A DNA stretch of 64,000 bases, from NCBI GenBank assembly GCA_028282465.1, contig JANQHX010000056.1, forward strand, positions 62,001-126,000, written 5' to 3'. The DNA is from Gynuella sp. (GTDB taxonomy: Bacteria; Pseudomonadota; Gammaproteobacteria; Pseudomonadales; Natronospirillaceae). The notes beneath the pieces are model-generated. The model was not told the DNA's origin. It did not search any database and saw nothing but the letters and a program-made list of their open reading frames with translations. Made by a program: the position numbers and the translations under genes. Position 1 is the first letter of the stretch. Every line of letters begins with the position of its first letter. This document shows positions 17,573-26,846 of this stretch, piece by piece.

Positions 17573-18532
17573 ATGTCCGATCCAAATCAGGAACAAAACA
17601 CTAACGCTCAAGAGTCTACATCTGTCGATAACAAAGAAAGCATTGAGCTTGAAGTGACAGATCAGTCTTTAGACGAATCTCAGGAAGAGGCCAGTCCGCC
17701 TTTCAACGTTGTTTCGCTGTCTGAGGCGCGGGAACAAGCGAGACAGGGCCAGCAGGAAATGCCTTTTGCCGTTGTGGAAGGCCGTTCGATGACTCAACTG
17801 CCCCTGGATTTGTATATTCCACCGGATGCATTGGAAGTGTTTCTTGATGCCTTCGAGGGTCCTCTAGATTTGCTGTTGTATCTGATTAAAAAGCAAAACT
17901 TAGATATCTTGGATATCAATGTTTTTGAAATAACAGAGCAGTACATGAAGTACGTTGAACTCATGCACAGTCTGAATCTTGAACTGGCTGCAGAGTATCT
18001 GGTAATGGCCGCCATGTTGGCAGAAATCAAATCACGAATTCTGCTACCAAGAAATGAAGAATTGGATGCGGAAGACGAAGAAGATCCGCGTGCGGAACTC
18101 ATTAGGCGCTTGCAGGAATATGAACAATTTAAGCAAGCAGCAGAAGATATGGATGGTCTTGCGAGGGAAGGTCGAGAGTTTTTCACCCGAGATACTTTTA
18201 AGCCTGATGTTAAATCCGATATTCCCGAACCGGATGTGGATTTTAAAGAGCTGCTGTTGGCCATGAAAGAGGTGATGGAGCGGGCCGAAATGTTCGAGGA
18301 GCACAATATTGAACGGGAAACCCTGTCAACAAGAGAACGGATGACGGAAGTGCTGGATCAAATAAAAGGCAAAGCTTTCGTGCCCTTTGTGTCGTTGTTT
18401 CGGCCTTCAGAGGGAAAAGTGGGTGTCGTGGTTACTTTTTTAGCTGTTATGGAACTCAGTAAAGAATCATTGTTAGATCTGGTTCAAAATGAAAATTTCG
18501 GGCCGATACATGTCAAGGCAAAAACGGAATGA
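17573..18532 (+). CDS. scpA: Segregation and condensation protein A
   Basis: A 319-residue kleisin subunit of the SMC-ScpAB chromosome condensin. An acidic N-terminal extension of about 80 residues precedes the kleisin N-domain (FEGPLDLLLYLIKKQNLDILDINV, then TEQYMKYVELMHSLNLELAAEYLVMAA). The middle region is acidic, and the C-terminal winged-helix domain (about 245-315) follows. The start codon overlap with scpB (ATGA) points to coupled translation. Presence of scpAB here without mukBEF fits the Oceanospirillales/Pseudomonas lineage. Confidence 0.94.
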   Translation: MSDPNQEQNTNAQESTSVDNKESIELEVTDQSLDESQEEASPPFNVVSLSEAREQARQGQQEMPFAVVEGRSMTQLPLDLYIPPDALEVFLDAFEGPLDLLLYLIKKQNLDILDINVFEITEQYMKYVELMHSLNLELAAEYLVMAAMLAEIKSRILLPRNEELDAEDEEDPRAELIRRLQEYEQFKQAAEDMDGLAREGREFFTRDTFKPDVKSDIPEPDVDFKELLLAMKEVMERAEMFEEHNIERETLSTRERMTEVLDQIKGKAFVPFVSLFRPSEGKVGVVVTFLAVMELSKESLLDLVQNENFGPIHVKAKTE

Positions 18533-20013
18533 CCTCAGAGAAAGAAAATACACCTAAAGCCGGTGAACAAGACTCAGAAACTATTGAACAGAATCCCGAG
18601 TCTATCGAACTGACAGACGATGACACGTTACGCCAAGCTTTTTATTCCGCACATCCTGATGGCATGAATATAGAAGCCAATACCGTTTTTGAATCCGATC
18701 AAGAGGCCTATTCTGAGCCTGAATCAACTGAAAACTCTGTTGAAAAAAGTGAAGCCGAAGGCCCAGATGATCAGGATTTTTTGAATGATCATCCCGAAGA
18801 CGATGCCGAGTTCCCTGAGTCAGATAATGCTGACCTTGATATAGAGATTTCGACATTACAAGAAATGGCTGACCAAGCGCCTGAATCCATCACCCTGGAA
18901 ATGGCGAGTCAACTGTTAGCCCAGGAACAAAAAGACGCAAACGAACGCAGTATCAGTGCGCCGGATCCTGATACTTTAAATGAAGAAGATTTGGCGGGTT
19001 ACTCATTAGAACAGCTGAAGAACATTGTAGAGGGGTTGGTTTTTGCCGCTGGTAAAGCCATTAACCTGGATCGAATTAGAGAAATTTTTGAGGAAGGCCT
19101 GGAGCCATCCAAGCCAGCCATCCGCGTGGCCTTAGCTGAACTGCAATCCGACTACAAGGCGAGAGGCATTCAGCTGGTTGAGGTAGCATCGGGTTTTCGC
19201 TTTCAAACCAGTATGAATGTCTCTGATCAGGTCATTAAACTCTGGGACGAAAAACCAGCAAGATATTCCAGAGCCTTGTTGGAAACCCTTGCATTGGTGG
19301 CCTATCGACAACCCATTACCCGTGGCGAAATTGAAGATGTGCGCGGTGTATCTGTGAGCTCTCACATCGTAAAAACACTCCAAGAGAGAGACTGGATACG
19401 AGTGGTTGGCCACCGCGACGTACCCGGGCGACCAGCCATGTTTGCAACCACTCGCGGGTTTCTCGACTACTTCGGGTTAAAAACCCTGGACGAGCTGCCG
19501 AGTCTGTCTGAATTGAAGGATTTGGAAGACTTGAATCCGGAACTGGGACTTGAAGACAGTGGTGTTGACCCAGATCGCGAAACCAGCTTCAGTGAGATGG
19601 TCGATAAACTGAAAGAAGGAACTGAGCAAAGTGAAGAGCAGGATTACATCGACAACGAACTAAAAGATGATCTTGCTGCTATGGACGAAGTCAACAAAGG
19701 CTTCGAAGACATGTTGGAAGCTCAGAGGCAGTCCTTGAGAGAGCAGGCTGAAGCGGAAGCGTCTGTTGAAAAGTCCTCTGAACAGGTCGTTAATGGTGAA
19801 GACCAGATAGATCCAAATACAGTTGCGGAGACGACGTTTGAGCCCGAACCTCACTTGAATGAACAAACCACAGCATCTGAACTGCCCTCGGTTTTTGAAC
19901 AACCAAATTCCGAGCTCAGCGAAGAAGAACAAATTGCCATTATTCAAGCTAAGCTTGCTGAACAGGCGGCGTTGTTGAATAACAAAGAATCAGAAGAAGA
20001 TGACCACAGCTAA
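18529..20013 (+). CDS. scpB: Segregation and condensation protein B, with long acidic extensions
   Basis: The second SMC-complex subunit. The conserved double winged-helix core (about residues 159-330) has LKNIVEGLVFAAGKAI, YSRALLETLALVAYRQPITR and VVGHRDVPGRPAMFATTRGF. At 494 residues it is about twice the usual ScpB size because of a roughly 155-residue acidic N-terminal part and a roughly 165-residue acidic, Glu/Gln-rich C-terminal part. Both are probably disordered. It overlaps scpA by 4 bases and rluB by 14 bases. Confidence 0.93.
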   Translation: MTSEKENTPKAGEQDSETIEQNPESIELTDDDTLRQAFYSAHPDGMNIEANTVFESDQEAYSEPESTENSVEKSEAEGPDDQDFLNDHPEDDAEFPESDNADLDIEISTLQEMADQAPESITLEMASQLLAQEQKDANERSISAPDPDTLNEEDLAGYSLEQLKNIVEGLVFAAGKAINLDRIREIFEEGLEPSKPAIRVALAELQSDYKARGIQLVEVASGFRFQTSMNVSDQVIKLWDEKPARYSRALLETLALVAYRQPITRGEIEDVRGVSVSSHIVKTLQERDWIRVVGHRDVPGRPAMFATTRGFLDYFGLKTLDELPSLSELKDLEDLNPELGLEDSGVDPDRETSFSEMVDKLKEGTEQSEEQDYIDNELKDDLAAMDEVNKGFEDMLEAQRQSLREQAEAEASVEKSSEQVVNGEDQIDPNTVAETTFEPEPHLNEQTTASELPSVFEQPNSELSEEEQIAIIQAKLAEQAALLNNKESEEDDHS

Positions 20014-20830
20014 TACAGAAAAACTCCAAAAAATCCTAGCAAATGCAGGAAAAGGGTCCCGTCGCGAAATGGAACGAGCCATTGAAGCGGGCCGGGTCAC
20101 CTTAAATGGTAACCCTGCAAAGTTAGGTGATAGAGCAGGCAAATCAGACGTGATCCAGCTTGACGGTAAAGCTGTTGAAATGGCTCAAGCCCAGGGTGTC
20201 AGACGAGTGCTTGTTTATAACAAGCCTGAAGGTGAAGTCTGTACCCGAAACGACCCAGAGGGCAGGCCAACCGTTTTTGATCGTTTGCCTAAGCTTAAAG
20301 GCGAGCGTTGGATAGCAGTTGGTCGTCTAGATTTAAATACATCGGGCTTGCTTTTGTTCACCACAGACGGCGAGTTGGCGAATAAATTGATGCATCCATC
20401 CGCTCAAATCGACAGAGAATACGCCGTAAGGGTGTTAGGCGACGTCAATATGGACATGGTGAACGCTATGCATGAGGGCGTTATGCTTGAGGATGGTTTT
20501 GCCAGATTTACCGACATACAAGAGTTTGCGGGCTCAGGTGCCAACACTTGGTACCATGTGGTAATTATGGAAGGTAGAAACCGTGAAGTACGAAGACTTT
20601 GGGAAAGCCAAGGGGTAAAAGTTTCTCGGCTTAAGCGGGTTAGGTACGGTCACGTATTTTTAGACCCAGATGTTCGTGCGGGTACTTGGAAAGAAATGCC
20701 TAGAAAAGAAGTTGATGCCCTTGCGAAAGAAGTCGACCTTAAACCAGCACCTTGGCAACCATTGTTTGGTAAAGACGATCATGAAAAACGAAAATCTCAG
20801 CGCCAACGAACTCGACGCCATGCGAAATAA
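20000..20830 (+). CDS. rluB: 23S rRNA pseudouridine synthase RluB
   Basis: A 276-residue RsuA-family enzyme that isomerises a uridine of 23S rRNA helix 80-90 region (U2605 in E. coli). It has an N-terminal S4 RNA-binding domain (KLQKILANAGKGSRREMERAI) and a catalytic domain with GRLDLNTSGLLLFT (catalytic Asp), then GRNREVRRLWE. A basic tail (KRKSQRQRTRRHAK) ends the protein. The start overlaps the end of scpB by 14 bases, giving a scpA-scpB-rluB operon as in Pseudomonas and relatives. Confidence 0.94.
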   Translation: MTTANTEKLQKILANAGKGSRREMERAIEAGRVTLNGNPAKLGDRAGKSDVIQLDGKAVEMAQAQGVRRVLVYNKPEGEVCTRNDPEGRPTVFDRLPKLKGERWIAVGRLDLNTSGLLLFTTDGELANKLMHPSAQIDREYAVRVLGDVNMDMVNAMHEGVMLEDGFARFTDIQEFAGSGANTWYHVVIMEGRNREVRRLWESQGVKVSRLKRVRYGHVFLDPDVRAGTWKEMPRKEVDALAKEVDLKPAPWQPLFGKDDHEKRKSQRQRTRRHAK

Positions 20831-20857
20831 TAAATACTAAAACCAATTAAGTACCAG

Positions 20858-21412
20858 TTAGGCTGCTTTCCATTTAATGTTGCAGCCAACACTTGGGTTT
20901 TGTTTAGACACAGTCTTTCCACTGATCATTAATTCAACGGCTTCTTTTAGGTCTTTTCCAGTTAAGGGTATTCCATTCCCTGGCCTGCTGGCATCCAGTT
21001 GACCTCGGTAGATCAACTGCGATTTGTTATCAAATAAAAAGAAATCGGGTGTGCAGGCAGCACCGAGTTCTTTCGCAACCAATTGGTCTTCATCATAAAC
21101 ATAAGGAAAATTGTATTGATGTTCCTGTGCTCTTTTTGCCATTAATTCAGGAGCATCCTGAGGGTAGGCTTCAATGTCATTGGAATTCACAGCAATCATC
21201 CCAACTTTTAAATTTTCCAGCCAACTATTCAAAGTCGATAGATAAGACGAGATATGCATCGAGAACGGGCAATGGTTGCAGGTAAATAGCACCAATAACC
21301 CATTGGGCATTTTGATATCTTCAGATGAGACAAAATTCCCTTCCCCATCAGTCAAAGAAAATGGTTGCAGCTGGCTTCCAAGCGGGGTCATATTTGATGC
21401 AGTTAGTGCCAT
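20858..21412 (-). CDS. Thioredoxin-fold AhpC/TSA-like redox protein
   Basis: A 184-residue thioredoxin-fold protein with a CxxC-type active site in FTCNHCPFS (about residue 47) and the cis-Pro region GAACTPDFFLFD. This is the layout of the cytosolic redoxin family protein common in marine bacteria; the physiological partner is unknown. The ATG at 21410-21412 has GGAG seven bases upstream; a GTG six codons earlier was rejected. Divergent from pdxH. Confidence 0.85.
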   Translation of the reverse strand: MALTASNMTPLGSQLQPFSLTDGEGNFVSSEDIKMPNGLLVLFTCNHCPFSMHISSYLSTLNSWLENLKVGMIAVNSNDIEAYPQDAPELMAKRAQEHQYNFPYVYDEDQLVAKELGAACTPDFFLFDNKSQLIYRGQLDASRPGNGIPLTGKDLKEAVELMISGKTVSKQNPSVGCNIKWKAA

Positions 21413-21533
21413 AATTAATCTCCGGTCCACCGAGTTTCCATTGGGGAAGTATAGTTTGTATTATACGTTTGACCCATTCGACAATGGTTTACGTAGTAAA
21501 ATTCCTTCCGGAACAAAATTTAATTGGAACATC

Positions 21534-22175
21534 ATGGAATTAAACGACATCCGCCGTGAATATCTTAAAAATGGTTTGGATCTTGCCGACTTAAAGCCGG
21601 ATCCTATTGAACAATTTCAAGATTGGTTAGATCACGCATTAAGCTGCGAAATGTTTTCGGACCCAACTGCGATGAACGTTGCAACAGTTTCCGAGTCTGG
21701 TCAGCCTAGTTTGAGAACAGTATTACTAAAGCAATACGACAACAAAGGCTTTGTATTTTACACCAACTTAAAAAGCCGTAAAGCACATGAAATAGCCAAT
21801 AACAATAAGGTTTGTTTGTCTTTCGCTTGGCTTCCTCTGGAGCGACAAATAATTATTTACGGAACAGCGGAAAAGTTATCCATTGCCGAAGCCACTAGCT
21901 ACTTCTTGAGCCGCCCTCACGATTCTCAACTTGCTGCCTGGGCTTCTCAACAAAGCAAAATGATTCAAAGCCGTAAACTATTAGAACAAGCGTTTTCTCA
22001 AATTAAAAACAAATTTAAAGAGGGAGAAGTGCCTTTGCCAGACTTTTGGGGTGGCTATAGAGTGCGCCCATATGCAATAGAATTCTGGCAGGGCAGACCC
22101 AGTCGTCTACATGACAGATTTATGTACCAACAGCAAGATAATAACACTTGGACTATTGAACGTTTACAGCCTTGA
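21534..22175 (+). CDS. pdxH: Pyridoxamine/pyridoxine 5'-phosphate oxidase
   Basis: A 213-residue FMN-dependent oxidase that makes pyridoxal 5'-phosphate. Motifs are IRREYLKNGLDLADLKPDPI, RTVLLKQYDNKGFVFYTNL, SRKAHEIANN, LPLERQI and the C-terminal FWQGRPSRLHDRF. The start MELNDIRREY was chosen because it gives the family's usual length; the longer open frame upstream lies antisense to the redoxin gene. It could share a transcript with the DUF748 gene 37 bases downstream. Confidence 0.95.
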   Translation: MELNDIRREYLKNGLDLADLKPDPIEQFQDWLDHALSCEMFSDPTAMNVATVSESGQPSLRTVLLKQYDNKGFVFYTNLKSRKAHEIANNNKVCLSFAWLPLERQIIIYGTAEKLSIAEATSYFLSRPHDSQLAAWASQQSKMIQSRKLLEQAFSQIKNKFKEGEVPLPDFWGGYRVRPYAIEFWQGRPSRLHDRFMYQQQDNNTWTIERLQP

Positions 22176-22212
22176 TTTATCAACGCATCACCCATGGAAG
22201 GGAATTCTCTAG

Positions 22213-24591
22213 ATGAATGTCAAGAAGATTGTTTCTAACACCATTATTGGATTTTTTGCTTTAGGTTTAATTACACTAGTTTTCTTATGGTCTTTTTCCC
22301 CTATATTGGTCAGATACTTTGGCAATGAGGCTTTAGCCCATTATCAGTTGTCAGTCGCAGACAAGTCCGTTGTTCGCATCAACCCATTTAATGCATCTGT
22401 CACCGTCAAAAACTTTCAGTTGAATGATGATGAATCCGTTACTAAAGCTTCACTCATTGCTGGTAAGGTTCAAATATCCATTTGGCAATTGTTGCTGAAG
22501 AAAATAGAAATCACTGAATTTGTAATAGAAGATTTTCAAGTAGATGCTCAATTGAGTGGAGAAGAGCTAATCATTGCTGGCTTTAATTTATCAGAGCTAC
22601 AAACCTCCTCTGAAAGTGAAGCCAATTTGAATGTTCAGGAAAATAACGTTCAGGTAAATTCTGGGGAAGCCCTAGGCGTTTTTCTACCGGATGCTAGACT
22701 CATTAATTTTCAGTTAAATGCCATTGTTAATGGACAAAATCATTCTTTAACCATTAAAGAGTTGTTACTGAAAGATCTCAGAGCGGTTGGTCAAGAAATA
22801 AATGCTGACATTAAAGTAGAAGGTTTAGTCAACCAAAGCGAGCTTTCGCTGATAGCCTCAATTGAACAGGTAAATGAAAATGGTAATTTCGACCTTCAGT
22901 TTAATTTAGATGGCTTCCAGCTCAGTCATTTACAACCTCTTCTTATGGAATATGCAGTAGAGTTAGCTGGCGATGTTTCACTGTCATTTGACGCTAATGT
23001 ACAAACAACCCCCGACACCACAGCCATTCTAATACCAGATCTAGTTTTGTCTCTTAATGGTTTACAAGGAAAATATGAAAACTGGATTACTCAGTCAGCT
23101 GCACAAACACTCAATATTAAAAACCTAGATGCTCAACTGGCCTCTGATAGTTCTGTAACGCTAACTTCCGAAATGACTTATGGGTTACAGGATTTTTCCC
23201 TTGCACAAGATGATCCGGAAAATCAAATAGTATCCTTAAAGTCGTTAAATGTACTTCAAACGGAACTGAATTGGTCCGAAGATCTTCAAATAAGGAACAA
23301 TGGAATTGAGTTTGAAAACTTACAAGCGTTAAATGCTTCGGGAATTGAAAATCCTCTGTTATCTCTAGATCAGTTCAAACTGTCTTCCGTTGATTTTTCT
23401 GAATCAAGGGCAAATATTGGGTTTATTAATCTTGTAAATCTAAATGCAGATGTGAGACTCGATGAAAATGGAGAAATGATTGGCATCCCTGATTTCAGCT
23501 CATCCAACACCGAATCCAGCCAAAATACTGATGCTGAAACTGAGCCTGATTCTACCAGCAGTGACGAAGCGTTTTATTTTGATCTTACTGGTTTAGAGTT
23601 TTCTGGCTCCTCGGAGGTTAGCTTTCAAGATCAAAGTGTAACTCCCGAATTTTCCGAAACCTTTGTCATTGAATCCTTGAAAGTCGGTCGTGTTACCAAT
23701 GTTGATATTAATCAGGCGACTGATTTTGAAGTGATCACGCAAACCGGTAAGTACACCAAGCTCTCGGTTGTTGGAGCAGCACAACCTTTTACTGAAAAAG
23801 TGAATGCCAACGCAAAAATTGAGGTCACTGAGTACTCACTGCCCAAGGTATCAAGTTATGTGAGAGATGCCATGGGAATTGATTTGGTGACCGGGCAATT
23901 AGATTCCGTTATTGATATCTCCATTAACGAAGACCAACTTGAAGGTGAATCTGTTATTAATGTTGCCGGACTAAAACTGGGGAATACCAATAATTTCGAT
24001 GAACAGGATTTAAAAAACGGCGCTGCGATGCCTTTAAATCAAGCCATCAATACCTTGAAGGACAAAAACGACAATCTTGAACTCAAGGTGCCAGTAAAAG
24101 GAGATATTTCCGATCCGTCTTTTGGCCTAGGGAGTTTTGCATCCATTCTTATTAAAAAAGCGGCTATGACGAAAACTCGTAATTTCCTCATTGATTTATT
24201 TGTGCCTTATTCGAAGGTTGTCAAAATAAGTTTGTCTGGTGCCGATTTATTATTGAAAGTTCGATTTGAGCCATTACATTTCGGTGTTCAGCAATTTGAG
24301 CTTGATGAAGAACAAAAAGAGTATCTTTCACAAATGGCACAACTTATGAAAGATCGCCCCAAACTGATTGTAAAAACCTGCGCCACAGTAGTACCAGAAG
24401 ACAATGGCTACACCACAGTAGACTTAGATGAAGAACAGGTAAAAGCTTTAATCGAGATTGGCGATAAAAGGGAAGACTTGGTTAAAACTCATCTTATCGA
24501 GTTAGGTGTTGAATCGGAAAGAATTCTTTATTGTTTGCCAGAAGTCAATTTTGAGCTGGATACCACGCCAAAAATTAGGATGAAGACCTAG
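22213..24591 (+). CDS. DUF748/AsmA-like envelope protein
   Basis: A 792-residue protein with one N-terminal membrane helix (about 8-30). A long periplasmic beta-rich region follows (INPFNASVTVKNFQLND near residue 58 is the family entry motif). The C-terminal DUF748 domain contains LGNTNNFDEQDLKNGAAMPL and VPVKGDISDPSFGLGSFASI. AsmA/DUF748 proteins resemble bridge-like lipid carriers between the membranes, but a role for this protein is inferred only. A Ser/Asp/Glu-rich linker lies near residues 430-455. The final 100 residues have an OmpA-like appearance (LIELGVESERILYC). Confidence 0.82.
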   Translation: MNVKKIVSNTIIGFFALGLITLVFLWSFSPILVRYFGNEALAHYQLSVADKSVVRINPFNASVTVKNFQLNDDESVTKASLIAGKVQISIWQLLLKKIEITEFVIEDFQVDAQLSGEELIIAGFNLSELQTSSESEANLNVQENNVQVNSGEALGVFLPDARLINFQLNAIVNGQNHSLTIKELLLKDLRAVGQEINADIKVEGLVNQSELSLIASIEQVNENGNFDLQFNLDGFQLSHLQPLLMEYAVELAGDVSLSFDANVQTTPDTTAILIPDLVLSLNGLQGKYENWITQSAAQTLNIKNLDAQLASDSSVTLTSEMTYGLQDFSLAQDDPENQIVSLKSLNVLQTELNWSEDLQIRNNGIEFENLQALNASGIENPLLSLDQFKLSSVDFSESRANIGFINLVNLNADVRLDENGEMIGIPDFSSSNTESSQNTDAETEPDSTSSDEAFYFDLTGLEFSGSSEVSFQDQSVTPEFSETFVIESLKVGRVTNVDINQATDFEVITQTGKYTKLSVVGAAQPFTEKVNANAKIEVTEYSLPKVSSYVRDAMGIDLVTGQLDSVIDISINEDQLEGESVINVAGLKLGNTNNFDEQDLKNGAAMPLNQAINTLKDKNDNLELKVPVKGDISDPSFGLGSFASILIKKAAMTKTRNFLIDLFVPYSKVVKISLSGADLLLKVRFEPLHFGVQQFELDEEQKEYLSQMAQLMKDRPKLIVKTCATVVPEDNGYTTVDLDEEQVKALIEIGDKREDLVKTHLIELGVESERILYCLPEVNFELDTTPKIRMKT

Positions 24592-24642
24592 CAGATTCTT
24601 CACAATTAAGTCGGTTTAGTCTTTAATTATGCTTAATATAAA

Positions 24643-24664
24643 AGTGCATCTAGTTTTATGCACT
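24643..24664. terminator. Weak hairpin between convergent genes
   Basis: Inverted repeat AGTGCAT/ATGCACT with an 8-base loop between the DUF748 gene and the convergent tatD-family gene. No long T-tract follows, so termination strength is doubtful. Confidence 0.35.
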
Positions 24665-24670
24665 CAGGTT

Positions 24671-25486
24671 TTAGGCGTTTTTCAAATTAAAAACACTCAC
24701 AGAGTTCTCATAGCACTGAGTAAGTACTTGCTCAAGGTCTATTCCCTTTACCTCTGCAACTTTCTCGGCAATGAACGGCAGGTATTTAGGTGCATTCTCA
24801 ACGCCCCGATAAGGCGTGGGGGTTAAGTAGGGAGCGTCGGTTTCAAGAAGAATTCTATTTAATGGTGTAGCCGCCATCACTTCCCTAACATTTTCTGCTT
24901 TGTTGAAAGTGGAAATACCATTAAAACCTAGGCTAAAACCTTCTTCCAAACAAAATTCTGCCAGCTCCAAACTTGAGGTAAACGAGTGAATAACACCTTT
25001 CTGTTTTAAATGGTTTGCAAAGTTAGCGAGGATGCTTTGAGTATCAGCATCGGCATCTCTCGTGTGAACCACTATTGGAAGATCGAGGTCGACTGCGATT
25101 TGTAGTTGAGTTTCAAATGCCTGTTGTTGTGACTCTGTGTCAGAGTGGCCGTAAAAATAATCTAAGCCTATTTCTCCCACCGCCAACAGTTTCGGGTGTT
25201 TTAAATTCTCTTTGATTTTTTGCTCAACTTGGCTGTCAAAATATTTAGCGTCATGGGGGTGGATGCCCTGGGTTCCAAATACATTGGTATGTTGCTCAGC
25301 AATATTCAACACCGTATCTAGATTGTCAGGTTGAGTAGCGATTGTTACGACATGCTCGATGTTGTGAGCACGGGCTTGTTCCAAAGTTATGTCGATGGAC
25401 TGTTCTTTTAGAAAGTCTAGATGACAATGTGTTTCAATAATCGGTTGATCGAAAACGGGAATGTCTCTTTTTTTCTTTTTGGACAT
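24671..25486 (-). CDS. TatD-family metal-dependent hydrolase
   Basis: A 271-residue TatD-like nuclease or hydrolase with the metal ligands of the family: ETHCHLDFL, GIHPHDAKYF, VGEIGLDYFYGHSD, VVHTRDADADT, IHSFTSSLE and LLETDAPYLTPTPYRG. Family members are 3'-5' exo/endodeoxyribonucleases acting in DNA repair or turnover. The basic start MSKKKKRDIPVF is retained; a GTG five codons earlier is less likely. A hairpin immediately upstream includes the probable ribosome binding site. Confidence 0.88.
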   Translation of the reverse strand: MSKKKKRDIPVFDQPIIETHCHLDFLKEQSIDITLEQARAHNIEHVVTIATQPDNLDTVLNIAEQHTNVFGTQGIHPHDAKYFDSQVEQKIKENLKHPKLLAVGEIGLDYFYGHSDTESQQQAFETQLQIAVDLDLPIVVHTRDADADTQSILANFANHLKQKGVIHSFTSSLELAEFCLEEGFSLGFNGISTFNKAENVREVMAATPLNRILLETDAPYLTPTPYRGVENAPKYLPFIAEKVAEVKGIDLEQVLTQCYENSVSVFNLKNA

Positions 25487-25518
25487 GAAAACGCCACTCA
25501 CTAATTGGAGTGACGTTT
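25487..25518 (-). promoter_or_regulatory. Hairpin abutting the tatD-family start codon
   Basis: An inverted repeat AAAACG(T)CACTC/GAGTG(G)CGTTTT with an 8-base loop. It ends one base before the ATG, lying downstream of the diguanylate cyclase stop at 25553. It could end the upstream transcript (four-T tract) or occlude ribosome binding (the GAGTGG arm); seen by eye only. Confidence 0.4.
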
Positions 25519-25552
25519 TATAAGGATTTCTGAGTTTAAATCAACTAGAAAC

Positions 25553-26512
25553 TTATGAATTGATTTGAAAAGAATTGGTTACCATGGTGCCACGGCAGAC
25601 TTTATTGCGACCTGTGTTTTTAGCTTTATAGAGTGCCATATCTGCAGCTTTAATGAGGTCTTCATGGCTGCCTTCTACATAGTTTGCAACGCCGATTGAA
25701 ACCGTGACCGGCTCTCGACCTTCTTTAAAAACTGGCGTTTTCGAAATTTCCGATCTGACACGTTCTGCAATATTCAGTGCTTGTTCCAATTCTGACTGGT
25801 TAAGAATTACCAAAAACTCTTCGCCGCCATATCTGAATAATTGATCAGAATTTCTAATACAGCCTTTAACCATTGAGCTGACAGATTGCAGTACTAAATC
25901 GCCAGTTTGGTGGCCATATTGGTCATTAAATTTTTTAAAATGATCAATGTCTAGCATTAAAATACACAGAGGCTGTTGATATCGATTTGCCAGTTCAACC
26001 TCATGTTTTAAGCTTTTGCTCATGGATTGTCGGTTACCTGCACCGGTGAGCGGGTCAGTGAGTGCAAACTCTATAGCCTGTCGATACTGCAAAGCATTTC
26101 TTAAGGGAAACACGAACAGATCCATTAAAGACTCAATAAAACTAAGTTCTTCTTCACGGATACGCTTTGAGCGACTGAAGCTGATGTCGCCATAGTAGGA
26201 GTCCCCAGAGGTCAAGCGGTAGCTCACTTGATGCTTAGCCTGTCTGCCTACGGTGTGCCGAATGTTATTGGTTTCATGCTGAAAACGTATGCAGTCAATT
26301 TCCAGAATTGGCTTTAGCTCATCAAACAGAATACCCATAAGCTTTTCTAGCTCTAGGGTGCTTTGAAATAAGGTGCTCAAGCGTAGACGGACATCCTTAA
26401 GTTTATCCTTAGCAAGCAGGCTTTGAGTTGCCACCAACTTGTTAATATCCGTTTGATGCATGAAAGTTTTACTTTCCTGAAGAGCCACTGGAGGCTGATA
26501 ACTGCTAGTCAT
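25553..26512 (-). CDS. Diguanylate cyclase (GGDEF domain)
   Basis: A 319-residue protein with an N-terminal region of about 150 residues that looks GAF-like and a C-terminal GGDEF domain starting at LTDPLTGAGNRQSM. The active-site loop is GGEEF (FRYGGEEFLVIL). The inhibitory I-site RNSD sits five residues before it, so the enzyme should make cyclic di-GMP and be feedback-inhibited. DIDHFKKFNDQYGH carries the metal and substrate residues. No membrane helix is present, so it is cytoplasmic. The gene is monocistronic or precedes tatD. Confidence 0.93.
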   Translation of the reverse strand: MTSSYQPPVALQESKTFMHQTDINKLVATQSLLAKDKLKDVRLRLSTLFQSTLELEKLMGILFDELKPILEIDCIRFQHETNNIRHTVGRQAKHQVSYRLTSGDSYYGDISFSRSKRIREEELSFIESLMDLFVFPLRNALQYRQAIEFALTDPLTGAGNRQSMSKSLKHEVELANRYQQPLCILMLDIDHFKKFNDQYGHQTGDLVLQSVSSMVKGCIRNSDQLFRYGGEEFLVILNQSELEQALNIAERVRSEISKTPVFKEGREPVTVSIGVANYVEGSHEDLIKAADMALYKAKNTGRNKVCRGTMVTNSFQINS

Positions 26513-26622
26513 AAGTCAATTTCCAGGCATTAAATGCGTTTAAACTAAAACTGCTTGTAACTAGAGCCAGAAGTGTGCCAAAGGTTTTTTATTAGCCAAT
26601 TCGGTTGATTCAGAATCAATGT

Positions 26623-26837
26623 TTAGTTGCTGAAAGCCTTGGATAGTAACGGTTTCAGAGTCATTGTTGTTTTGTAAGGAAATGTATTGCCGCTTGTGAC
26701 CTGCAAATTGATGGCTAAGTGCAGATATTTGCCGGTGTCAAAATCTACGAATGGCAGCTTTTTGACTGAAATTTTGAAGTTTTTATGACTAACTTCTGCT
26801 CCCAGTGATTTGGTTGCTGTTTGAGGGCCTAAAAGCC
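26623..26837 (-). pseudogene. Possible decayed gene fragment
   Basis: About 70 codons open on the minus strand, ending in TAA at 26625-26623. The predicted stretch includes KISVKKLPFVDFDTGKYLH followed by a hydrophobic/Thr-rich end, which reads like protein rather than random sequence. There is no ATG or plausible start; the frame is cut by a TGA inside the hairpin upstream. It could be a remnant of a lost gene or chance. Confidence 0.25.
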
Positions 26838-26846
26838 CTCAAACAG
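26817..26846 (-). terminator. Strong hairpin downstream of yciK
   Basis: A perfect 12-bp inverted repeat, CTGTTTGAGGGC/GCCCTCAAACAG, with a 6-base loop, 53 bases past the yciK stop. It lacks a T-tract on either strand, so it may stabilise the mRNA end or act Rho-assisted rather than as a classic terminator. Confidence 0.5.

Noticed and set aside
17794-18306. Antisense open frames across scpA and similar acidic genes
   Set aside because: Long Ser-rich frames are the expected shadow of acidic codon patterns and have no start signals.
21276-21533. N-terminal extension of pdxH
   Set aside because: It is antisense to the redoxin gene and exceeds the family length; the start at 21534 gives the usual 213 residues.
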